Part shown: positions 1 through 6,808 of the stretch, in pieces | How positions within the stretch are numbered: position 1 is the stretch's first letter | How the letters are laid out: each line of letters begins with the position of its first letter | Source of the DNA: CAZCVI01 sp964502145 | Lineage (GTDB): Bacteria > Acidobacteriota > Aminicenantia > UBA2199 | Assembly: GCA_964502145.1 (NCBI GenBank) | Contig: CAZCVI010000083.1 | Coordinates: 1-32,153 of the forward strand | Direction: 5' to 3' | DNA: 32,153 nucleotides | Made by a program: the position numbers and the translations under genes | The notes under the pieces: generated by a model | What the model saw: the letters and a program-made list of their open reading frames with translations, nothing else | What the model was told of the DNA's origin: nothing | Databases searched by the model: none

Positions 1-59
1 TTAAACCCGCTTCCATAAATGTTCTACGTGATTTAGCTGTCTAATTAGAGTTAAAGGGT

Positions 60-1403
60 GTGCTGGAGATTGACTTGAATCAGGTGGGGTTTAATGATTT
101 CCTCAAGTGGTGTTATATCTCGTCTTTAAAGGATATGGCCCGGTTTATGCAAACCAGTTCTCTTGCCTTGGAATTATCAGTCAAAGGGCATCGTGGACCC
201 ACCTTTATAGAGCTAGTGCGGCGGTTGTTTGATATATTGGGCGGCAATTACCGGATGTTGGAATTTTTTACTGGCCTCGTTTCTTTGGAACCGGAAAAGC
301 TTCCCACCCTGCTGGATTCATTGGAAACCTTTGAACGCAACATAGCAGAACCGTTAATCCAAGCCCGGCAGCAGATGCGTGAGAATTTGTTATTTAGCCA
401 TTTGTTTTCCTTGTTGACCGTGGAGCAGCAGCGGGTGTTACGTGTATTGTCATTTTTCCGTGTCCCGGTGTTGGAATTGGCCTTACGTCAACAGGGTGAA
501 TCTTCCACCACGTTGGTAGAGTCGTTGTCTGTGTTGAATCGCTTGACCTTATTGGAAGCATCCAAGAACCCAAAGTTGGACAAAGAATATTATTACGTGA
601 CGCTGTTGATCAAGGATTTGTTATCCACCGTGGTCGTGGAACCGGCGGTAACTTTTAACCATGAGGCCGCAGGCCAATACTTTGATTATAGTATAGAAAA
701 TGAAGATGGGGATTTAGTGGAGTACGAAGAGGCTTTTTATCATTATGATCTGGCCAAAACCAAAGCCAGGATCGCAGAGATTGGGCAGCGACTTACAGAT
801 ATTTATTACAGCTATTCCCTGTTTAACAATGCCTTGCATTATGCCTTGCGGGTATATGAGCATATGGGCGAGGAGACAGAGGCTACTATTTTGAATGATT
901 TGGGATTGATCTATCAATTACTGGGCAGTTATGAAGGGGCATTAAGCTTTTTTTTGAAGGCCAAGGCAGGCAATAAAAAAATAGGTGATAAAAAAGGTGA
1001 AGGTGCCACGCTGAATAATATCAGCCAGATATTCAAGGCCAGCGGGGATTCTGCTGGAGCGCTGGCCTACCTGGAGCAAAGCATGTCGATCAGGAGGGAG
1101 ATCGGTGATAAAGCCGGTGAAGGCGCCACGCTGACTAATTTGGCAATAATCGCTGATCAAAATCAAGACCCGGATAAATACCTGGCCTATGAAACCGAAG
1201 CCTATCACATCGCCACAGAAATCAACGATGCCATGGGTATTTATGCTTATGGCAGAGACCTGGGATTTACCTTGGCGCAAGCGGGAGAAAAAGAGAAAGG
1301 TCTATCCATGCTGTACTGTAGCCTAAAAATCGGCACCAGCGCGGGTTTCCCGAATGTGGGGAAAGTGGAAGAGTATATTCAAAGAATCGAAAGGGGGGAA
1401 TGA
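60..1403 (+). CDS. STAND-type NTPase C-terminal part with TPR repeats (probably 5'-truncated)
   Basis: The product is 447 residues from a GTG at 60. Residues about 20-120 resemble the helical lid of STAND/NB-ARC-like ATPases (a GGNYRMLEF-type helix). Residues about 110-160 resemble the winged helix that follows it (LTVEQQRVLRVLSFFRVPV). Residues about 290-430 are TPR units, including the near-repeated IGDKKGEGATLNN / IGDKAGEGATLTN. There is no P-loop, so the NTPase core must lie upstream. A TAA at 42-44 is in frame, and the frame upstream of it stays open to the window edge (ending ...INVLRDLAV). The GTG has no convincing ribosome binding site. The gene may therefore be the 3' piece of a STAND gene broken by a nonsense change, or a second cistron. 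Family assignment is by pattern; such proteins usually act in signalling or defence. Confidence 0.6.
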   Translation: MLEIDLNQVGFNDFLKWCYISSLKDMARFMQTSSLALELSVKGHRGPTFIELVRRLFDILGGNYRMLEFFTGLVSLEPEKLPTLLDSLETFERNIAEPLIQARQQMRENLLFSHLFSLLTVEQQRVLRVLSFFRVPVLELALRQQGESSTTLVESLSVLNRLTLLEASKNPKLDKEYYYVTLLIKDLLSTVVVEPAVTFNHEAAGQYFDYSIENEDGDLVEYEEAFYHYDLAKTKARIAEIGQRLTDIYYSYSLFNNALHYALRVYEHMGEETEATILNDLGLIYQLLGSYEGALSFFLKAKAGNKKIGDKKGEGATLNNISQIFKASGDSAGALAYLEQSMSIRREIGDKAGEGATLTNLAIIADQNQDPDKYLAYETEAYHIATEINDAMGIYAYGRDLGFTLAQAGEKEKGLSMLYCSLKIGTSAGFPNVGKVEEYIQRIERGE

Positions 1404-1453
1404 AAAGATGGAAGTTATGAAATTAGGAGGTTAAGAAGTTATGAGGAAGCGGT

Positions 1454-1489
1454 GGCACTTCGTGCCGATATATTTAGTGCCTTCGGCAC
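1454..1489. terminator. Paired hairpins downstream of the TPR gene
   Basis: GGCAC-TTC-GTGCC (1454-1466) is followed by GTGCC-TTC-GGCAC (1477-1489) and then a T-rich stretch. An alternative longer stem, GTGCCGA (1462-1468) with TCGGCAC (1483-1489), excludes the first hairpin. It sits between convergent genes and probably ends transcription. The remaining bases of the 1404-1580 gap are low-complexity and show no gene. Confidence 0.4.
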
Positions 1490-1580
1490 GCTTTTCTTTC
1501 AAATGGCGGTTGAAAAAATAAAAAAGGATGACAGGCGAGAATATTCACCTATATCCCCACGCACCTTTCTCTCTTTCCTG

Positions 1581-2225
1581 TTATATGAATCTTCTTAAGC
1601 CGTCTCTGAATACTTGGAAGCTTTTTGATTTGTTATTTTCGACATCCATGAAAGGCGAAATTTTCTCAGCCCATTTGCATTTCTCCATTCCAGTTCCAGG
1701 CCAACCTATTTTCTTTAAAGCCTTTGAACCACCAGGATAAATAATATCAGCTAATTTTTCCCATGTCCCACAAACTGAATCCTGCTTATAGTGGTCGATA
1801 AAACTCTTTTTTGCACTTGGATAAGCGGACAGTAAGGCGTGCCGATCACCGAGAAACCATGCTTCTAACTCTTCAATGGCAATTCGGAAAAGCGTTCGCG
1901 GTGCAGGAATGCATTTATCCAACAGGGCTAATAATTCTTTTTTAAGTTCAGTACAATCTTTGGAATCGGAGTCAACCAACACGATGACAACGCAATCGGT
2001 GGTGAGACTTTTCCCATATCCTCTCAATAGTTGGGGTAACCGATCGAGAAGAATTCTTTTTTGAGGGTCGGTTTTACCTTGAAGGTTTTTCGGTAATTGA
2101 CCGATGCCTTTATATTTAATGATTTTGCAGGTATGAGGGCTTCCGTGGGGTCCGAGTATTTTATCAATAATATTTTCCAAGGCAATTTTCGATGATGCGT
2201 CTTCAACTAGAATTTCAAAATGCAT
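1581..2225 (-). CDS. DUF4276 family protein (TOPRIM-like), partner of the upstream ATPase
   Basis: The 214-residue product begins with the strand ILVED (acidic residues at about 8-9) and has the acidic loop VLVDSDSKD at about 83-90. Together these match the E...DxD layout of TOPRIM-like nucleases. The family-typical IEELEAWFLGD lies at 117-127. DUF4276 genes are commonly paired with an SMC/OLD-like ATPase. Here the start lies six bases after the stop of such an ATPase (2232-3461), so the two are almost certainly co-transcribed and act together. By analogy with OLD, PARIS and AbiL-type systems, the ATPase would sense infection and this protein would be the nuclease effector. That role is inference; family membership is fairly sure. 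Confidence 0.75.
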   Translation of the reverse strand: MHFEILVEDASSKIALENIIDKILGPHGSPHTCKIIKYKGIGQLPKNLQGKTDPQKRILLDRLPQLLRGYGKSLTTDCVVIVLVDSDSKDCTELKKELLALLDKCIPAPRTLFRIAIEELEAWFLGDRHALLSAYPSAKKSFIDHYKQDSVCGTWEKLADIIYPGGSKALKKIGWPGTGMEKCKWAEKISPFMDVENNKSKSFQVFRDGLRRFI

Positions 2226-2231
2226 GGGTAA

Positions 2232-3461
2232 TCACCTGGCGTCGAGATAGTCACTGTACCAGAGACTCCCTAAAGGTAAACCTTCCGCAACCATTGCTTT
2301 AACAACCGCATCATCGCCTGCTTTTCTTATTTTGGAAAAACCATCCGCGGCTTTTTCCAATATCCATGTTTCTTCCGGGCTCAAGGCATCTATGAAATAG
2401 GGTTGATGGGTAGTGACGAATATCTGGGGAGTTTTTTTCTTCCCCGTGGCTTTTGCTTTGAATTCGTGGGCCAAGGATTCGAGGAGTTTTGGATAAAGAG
2501 CGTTTTCAGGTTCTTCAATACATATCAGTGGGGATGGTTCGGGGTCTTCAAGGAGAAGTAAAAAAGTGAACATCTTAATGGTGCCGTCAGATACGTGCTG
2601 GATGAAAAAAGGGTCTTTGAATCCTTTGTCGTTGAATTGTAAGAGTAACCTGTCGTCATCGGTTTTTTTGGTGGAAATTTTCTGAATACCGGGTATTTTC
2701 TTACTGATTTTATCTAGAATGTGTTGGAATTTTTCCGGGTATTTTTTTTCCATGTATTGGACCACATTGGCCAAGTTCTCGCCGCGAATATCAAGGTGCT
2801 TTTGCGGACCTTCCACGCGGGGAGTTCTGGGGGCATCAGGGGTAAAATAAGAAAGATACCAACCTTGGATAAAATTCTTGAATTGGGCTATTCGTGGATG
2901 TTCTTTCAACGCACCATAAGTCGCAATGCCAGGATGCTGGGCATCCATTAGATTCACAGTGACCCGGTTTGCAGTGTCAGGTTCACTATTTTCGAAGCCA
3001 GCTTCACCTTTCCATGCGTACCCTGTACCATTCTCCAGGTTAAAAAAATAGGGGGGGATGCCGTTGGGTTGGTTTTTGTTTTGTTGTCTCAATCGTTCGG
3101 ATTGGATATAGGGTCTTCCTTGTTTATCTTTGGCGATGGTAAGTTCATAGGTAATCGGTTGGTCTTTGGATGTTTCCCGGTAGAAGATTTCGAAATAAAG
3201 GGGGCCTTCAGTCCCGTTTGAAACCAATTTATTGAACCCACCGCGCATTTTAATATCGCAAGCATCCTCGACGCCAAAGGATATACAATCGGAGATGAAA
3301 CCCAGGGAGTCAATCAAAGAGCTTTTGCCAGTACCGTTTTTTCCGATCACGGCAACCAGTGGCGAGAGTGGATTGTTTTTTTGAGAGTTCCACAGTCTAC
3401 CCAGGGTAATATCCTTCAGGACCTTATAATTTTTTACTCTAAAGCCTTCAATTCGAGCCAC
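2232..3461 (-). CDS. AAA family ATPase (RecF/SMC/OLD-like, AAA_21 type)
   Basis: I place the start at GTG 3461, giving 409 residues, because GGAGG lies about 7 bases upstream and the family N-terminus (ARIEGFRVKNYKVLKD) begins there. A longer frame to 3530 is possible but lacks these signs. The Walker A motif GKNGTGKSS is at about 40-48. The Walker B region PLICIEEPENALYP and an H-loop-like VTTHQPYFIDAL follow late in the protein, as in ABC/SMC-like ATPases with a helical insert. It is the first gene of a two-gene unit with the DUF4276 protein. It probably forms an ATP-gated sensor for that nuclease-like partner in phage or plasmid defence; this is inference from family context. Confidence 0.85.
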   Translation of the reverse strand: MARIEGFRVKNYKVLKDITLGRLWNSQKNNPLSPLVAVIGKNGTGKSSLIDSLGFISDCISFGVEDACDIKMRGGFNKLVSNGTEGPLYFEIFYRETSKDQPITYELTIAKDKQGRPYIQSERLRQQNKNQPNGIPPYFFNLENGTGYAWKGEAGFENSEPDTANRVTVNLMDAQHPGIATYGALKEHPRIAQFKNFIQGWYLSYFTPDAPRTPRVEGPQKHLDIRGENLANVVQYMEKKYPEKFQHILDKISKKIPGIQKISTKKTDDDRLLLQFNDKGFKDPFFIQHVSDGTIKMFTFLLLLEDPEPSPLICIEEPENALYPKLLESLAHEFKAKATGKKKTPQIFVTTHQPYFIDALSPEETWILEKAADGFSKIRKAGDDAVVKAMVAEGLPLGSLWYSDYLDAR

Positions 3462-3624
3462 AGGAAACCTCCATACGTTTAAATCGGCATTTATGATAGA
3501 TGAAAATATAAAACGCCAGATAGAGATCAATTTATCATTTTATAGTCTTAATTTCAAGATGTTTTTCAAGAAAGTTTGAGATTCCATGCATGGGAGTGAT
3601 GGTGAGTTGCCCTGTTTCCGGTGT

Positions 3625-3864
3625 TCATATGTGGAAGAAGTGGTAAACACAGAAACAACGGGAATATTTTAGTTTTGAATTGATTTTTTGGACATTTTGA
3701 TGGTAGACCAAATATCCTTTCAAATACTTTTCCACGTATTGCTGCATATGGAAACATATTGTATCAGTGGCAGGCTCCATCGTTTCCATCTCATCTTTCC
3801 CGGTTTTAAAATCATTCCTTGCTTTTAAAATCCAGTTTTTTACTATGTCAGGATTCCCGGTCAT
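3625..3864 (-). pseudogene. Truncated HEPN domain protein
   Basis: The N-terminal residues match a HEPN domain: WILKARNDFKTGKDEM, then CFHMQQYVEKYLKGYLVYH at about 37-55. The frame then runs into unrelated sequence (KYSRCFCVYHFFHI) and stops at 79 residues; HEPN proteins of this type are usually 110-140. The Rx4-6H motif and the last helices are missing, and I could not find them in another frame down to 3531. The ATG overlaps the stop of the MNT gene (TTATGA), the usual MNT-HEPN order. HEPN partners are RNase toxins held in check by MNT antitoxins, so this unit has probably lost its toxic activity by a 3' deletion. Confidence 0.65.
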
Positions 3865-4217
3865 AAGGTTACGCCTTCCAAATTAGCCACATAGGAGATA
3901 TTTCCGGGAAAATGTTTCTGCGCTTCAAATTTTTGCTGCGATTGGATAATGATATCATTGGGAATACTCAATTTGGCCAATTGCCTTTTTATTGCAGTGA
4001 TGACCCGATGTTTTTCTGGTATCGGTAATTCGCCGCTGGACACTACCAAAAAATCCCAGTCACTATCTTCACCATAGTCGCCTCTAACCCTGCTGCCAAA
4101 GAAAAGAATCTTTTCAATAGCCAAGTGACTGCCATTAAAAATATCCCGGATCACATGCAGGGCCCTATCGTTGGTTTGAGTATATAGCGTTTCACATTTT
4201 TCTTGTTTATCAATCAT
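3861..4217 (-). CDS. MNT-type nucleotidyltransferase (antitoxin of a HEPN/MNT pair)
   Basis: The product is 118 residues from ATG 4217; a longer frame to 4331 adds a tail unlike the family. The active-site signature reads FFGSRVRGDYGEDSDWDFLVV: GS, then the DxD pair in SDWD. MNT antitoxins AMPylate or bind the HEPN toxin encoded next to them, and the HEPN gene here overlaps by four bases. There is no Shine-Dalgarno sequence before the ATG, and a good -10 box lies only six bases upstream, suggesting a leaderless mRNA. Confidence 0.85.
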   Translation of the reverse strand: MIDKQEKCETLYTQTNDRALHVIRDIFNGSHLAIEKILFFGSRVRGDYGEDSDWDFLVVSSGELPIPEKHRVITAIKRQLAKLSIPNDIIIQSQQKFEAQKHFPGNISYVANLEGVTL

Positions 4218-4223
4218 GGTAAT

Positions 4224-4252
4224 AATATATATTAAATCAATGCAAATTTCAA
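4224..4252 (-). promoter_or_regulatory. Sigma-70-type promoter of the MNT-HEPN unit
   Basis: Reading the minus strand: TTGAAA (4252-4247), a 17-base spacer, then TATATT (4229-4224). Only six bases separate the -10 box from the ATG at 4217, so the transcript would begin at or next to the start codon. Confidence 0.5.
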
Positions 4253-4396
4253 TCCAACTGAGAAGATTGCAACGATTCTTCCAAGATATTCTTCCCGCTT
4301 TGTGCAATGTGGGCAATGTTGCCCCTGACAAATCTATATCAAGAGGTGGGTGAATTGTAATAAAGAATTGGGCGGGCTTAAAGCAAGAATTCTAAA

Positions 4397-4740
4397 AAGA
4401 TCAGTGATCCTTTCAAAAGAGATCGGCGATCCCTTCGAAAGAGATCAGCGATCCCTTCGAAAGAGATCGGCGATCCCTCCGAAAGGGATCGGCGATCCCT
4501 TCAAAAGAGATCGGCGATCCCTCTGAAAGAGATCGGCGATCCCTTTGAAAGAGATCGGCGATCCCTCCGAAAGGGATCGGCGATCACTCCGAAAGGGATC
4601 GGCGATCACTCCGAAAGGGATCGGCGATCCCTCCGAAAGGGATCGGCGATCCCTCCGAAAGAGATCGGCGATCACTCCGAAAGGGATCGGCGATCACTCC
4701 GAAAGAGATCGGCGATCACTTTGGAATAGATCGGTGATCG
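4397..4740. repeat. 22-bp GATC-rich tandem repeat array (about 16 units)
   Basis: Units start every 22 bases at 4397, 4419, 4441 and so on to 4727 (the last is degenerate). The consensus is near GAGATCGGCGATCCCTCCGA followed by AA. Each unit has two GATC sites in a GATCGGCGATC core. Units ending in AAAGG also let GATCCCT pair with AGGGATC of the next unit across a short CCGAA loop, so the array can fold as a row of hairpins. Unit-to-unit changes cluster at a few positions (CCC/CAC, TTC/TCC/CTC, AAG/AAA). There are no spacers, so this is not a CRISPR array. Frames open on both strands inside it are only a by-product of the repeat. Confidence 0.9.
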
Positions 4741-5040
4741 GTCTTTGACTATCAGTTAAGATTTGAATTGGTAAAGGCAGTGAACGGGTAAGGTGTTGGG
4801 TTGAATAAAAAATTATAAGGAAGAGTTAATAAAATCTACCGCCTGTCCCCAAAAACCATGATGAAAATGGTGCCCTTTCTACTTGCACCGATTGGGCAGA
4901 ACAAGTCAAAAAGGAAAGCACTGGCGATTTTTTTCGATGCGCCCCCGGCACTTATTCTTTCACAGAATCCAAATAAAGCGTATCAGGGCATATATCTTGC
5001 TCATGAGGTAAAACTATCTCATGCGCCATTCAAAAAAAAG
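4741..5040. other. Gene-poor stretch with a small palindrome
   Basis: I see no convincing gene here. A 73-codon frame (4858-5079) has no recognisable similarity or ribosome site and runs into the promoter of the next gene. One inverted repeat, CATGAG (5002-5007) with CTCATG (5018-5023), lies 17 bases upstream of the -35 box at 5041 and could be an operator. Confidence 0.4.
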
Positions 5041-5070
5041 TTGACAAAAGGGGACTATTGGTGTTACTAT
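5041..5070 (+). promoter_or_regulatory. Sigma-70-type promoter of the Rpn-like gene
   Basis: A consensus TTGACA (5041-5046) is followed by an 18-base spacer and TACTAT (5065-5070). The ribosome site AGAGGAG (5078-5084) comes directly after the expected start of transcription, before ATG 5094. Confidence 0.65.
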
Positions 5071-5093
5071 AATAAATAGAGGAGACACAAACA

Positions 5094-6068
5094 ATGCTGA
5101 TTGCTAACCCTATTTACGACGTGGTGTTCAAATACCTGATGGCCAATATCGAAATTGCCAAGGGTGTGATCTCTACCATCATCGGCGAAGAGATTGTTTC
5201 ACTTGATTTCAAAGCCCAAGAACAAGTTCTAAAAATAAAAAACGCCGCTATCAAGGGCTTAAGTGTCAAGGAATTAACATACTTTCACCTGGATTTTATC
5301 GCTAAAATCCGCGTGAAAGAGGGTGGCTATAAAAATATTCTCATCGAACTGCAAAAATCCAATTTACCCTATGACATCGAACGGTTTAGAAAATATTTGG
5401 GTGCCCAATACCAGAGAGTCGATGACATACCCGCCCCGGACAACACCAGTTCCAAAGATTCCTTACCCATCATCACCATTTATTTTTTAGGTTTTAATCT
5501 TTCCAAAACCCTGCCCAGTGTCATCGAGGTAAACCGTGAGTACATCGATGTATTAGGTGGCAAAAAAATCGTGGAGCGCAACGAATTCATCGAGCGCTTG
5601 ACCCATGATGCTTTCGTTATCCAGATTCCCCTCTTGCACGTCTCATTAAAAACGCCGTTGGAGCGGATTTTGTCCGTGTTTCAACAGGAACATTTCATTG
5701 ATGAATCCCATCGTTTGAAGTCTTATAATCTTCAGACCAAAGACGTTTTGATGGTCAAGATATTAAGACAACTTGAAAAAGCGGCAGCAGACGAAGATTT
5801 GCATCGGCTATTGGAATTGGAGGAGATGGCATTGAGCGAATACGAAAGTACCTTCACCGAGATGGAAAAAAAATTCGCGAAACAAAACCAAGCCCTTGCA
5901 CAGAAAGATCAAGTCATTGAGCTAACTACCAAAGAATTGGAGCAGAAAGCCCAGGTGATTGAACAAAAAGATCAGGTCATTGAGCAGAAAGATCAGGTGA
6001 TTGAACAAAAAGACAAATATATCAAGGAACTCTTGGAGAAATTAGATAAATCTGGTAAAAATGGCTAA
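5094..6068 (+). CDS. Rpn family nuclease / PD-(D/E)XK nuclease-family protein with C-terminal coiled coil
   Basis: The 324-residue product starts MLIANPIYDVVFKYLMAN, the usual opening of Rpn/PDDEXK_2 proteins annotated as recombination-promoting nucleases or putative transposases. The catalytic pattern is visible as HLDFIAKIRV (Asp) then ILIELQKSN (Glu-x-Gln-Lys) at about 80-110. The last 70 residues are a heptad coiled coil with four near-perfect KDQVIEQ-type units, also repeated at DNA level as 21-bp units (about 5955-6015). Rpn proteins of E. coli are DNA endonucleases promoting RecA-independent recombination; the physiological role of this group is poorly known. It has its own promoter and ribosome site and stands alone. 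Confidence 0.8.
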   Translation: MLIANPIYDVVFKYLMANIEIAKGVISTIIGEEIVSLDFKAQEQVLKIKNAAIKGLSVKELTYFHLDFIAKIRVKEGGYKNILIELQKSNLPYDIERFRKYLGAQYQRVDDIPAPDNTSSKDSLPIITIYFLGFNLSKTLPSVIEVNREYIDVLGGKKIVERNEFIERLTHDAFVIQIPLLHVSLKTPLERILSVFQQEHFIDESHRLKSYNLQTKDVLMVKILRQLEKAAADEDLHRLLELEEMALSEYESTFTEMEKKFAKQNQALAQKDQVIELTTKELEQKAQVIEQKDQVIEQKDQVIEQKDKYIKELLEKLDKSGKNG

Positions 6069-6148
6069 TGGGGCTACCTAATTCCCCCTTTTTAGCTTCA
6101 CTTATCTGAGCGTATCGTTATAAAAAAATAAAACTCTTCCTACCCATC

Positions 6149-6177
6149 TTGTATTTTACCCAAACTTGGATTAAAAT
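6149..6177 (+). promoter_or_regulatory. Possible promoter of the NTF2-like gene
   Basis: TTGTAT (6149-6154), a 17-base spacer, then TAAAAT (6172-6177). The match is modest. AAGGAG is present just upstream of ATG 6232. Confidence 0.3.
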
Positions 6178-6231
6178 CTATGGATAATAATTTGGTGTTA
6201 ATAAACACAAATTTAAGGAGCTTATATAAAC

Positions 6232-6690
6232 ATGGAACCTGAGAACAAAAACCACGAACAGGATCGTAAAGAAATAATGTCCCATATTGATTCAATTTTC
6301 CGGGCTTTTATCAACAAAGATCAAGACGCCATTCGTAACACGCACCTGCCCCAATGGAAGGGTTTTACAGTTCGTTCACGGGAAACAATTCATACCCGCG
6401 AACAATACATGCAGGAAGTAGAATCGCTGCTGGACCGCCAACACTGGAAATATTACGAAATGATCGACTCGGATATCGCTTTTTACGACAATACGGCTGT
6501 AGTCTCTTATATTGCCACGGTTTCGGGCAAAGATCAACAAGATCGGTTTTTTGAAACCAAACTACGGGTGCTGGATGTGTATGTGAAAAACGAGGGTAAA
6601 TGGAACCTGGCTTCTTCCCACGTCAGCCTACACCCGGACATTATCGACCAAAAGTTGAATGCAGCGATTTCAACGCTGACGTTCTCTTGA
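6232..6690 (+). CDS. NTF2-like / DUF4440 (SnoaL-like) family protein
   Basis: The 152-residue soluble protein starts with a helix (IMSHIDSIFRAFINKDQDAIRNTH) and ends in curved strands (RVLDVYVKNEGKWNLASSHVSLHP). This is the alpha+beta cone of the SnoaL/DUF4440 group, where small ligands or catalysis occupy the central pocket. No signal peptide is visible. AAGGAG precedes the ATG by about 11 bases. It lies upstream of the decarboxylase operon but has a 118-base gap and a TATAAT box between, so it is probably a separate unit. A substrate cannot be deduced. Confidence 0.7.
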   Translation: MEPENKNHEQDRKEIMSHIDSIFRAFINKDQDAIRNTHLPQWKGFTVRSRETIHTREQYMQEVESLLDRQHWKYYEMIDSDIAFYDNTAVVSYIATVSGKDQQDRFFETKLRVLDVYVKNEGKWNLASSHVSLHPDIIDQKLNAAISTLTFS

Positions 6691-6762
6691 ACCGGATCGA
6701 TATCACCACCTGGGCAGCTAACCCCCTGGGAATGTTCAAGAGAATAAAAAAGACACAAGATG

Positions 6763-6768
6763 TATAAT
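6763..6768 (+). promoter_or_regulatory. Possible -10 box of the decarboxylase operon
   Basis: A perfect TATAAT lies 40 bases upstream of ATG 6809. No good -35 box is seen at 16-18 bases, so the call is weak. Confidence 0.35.
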
Positions 6769-6808
6769 TTAGGAAAGCTTATAGTATGATTAGGAGTAAT
6801 ACTAGGAA

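Noticed and set aside
4397..4740. CRISPR array
   Set aside because: Repeats abut with no unique spacers and no cas genes are near.
4445..4748. Open frames on both strands inside the 22-bp array
   Set aside because: They are forced by a repeat without stop codons (period 66 bp in translation), have no ribosome sites, and read as low-complexity peptide on either strand.
4858..5079. 73-codon frame before the Rpn gene
   Set aside because: No similarity recognised, no ribosome site, and it overlaps a strong promoter and palindrome.
5094..6068. Insertion sequence with transposase
   Set aside because: Rpn-type genes are often labelled transposase, but no terminal inverted repeats or target duplication were seen around it.
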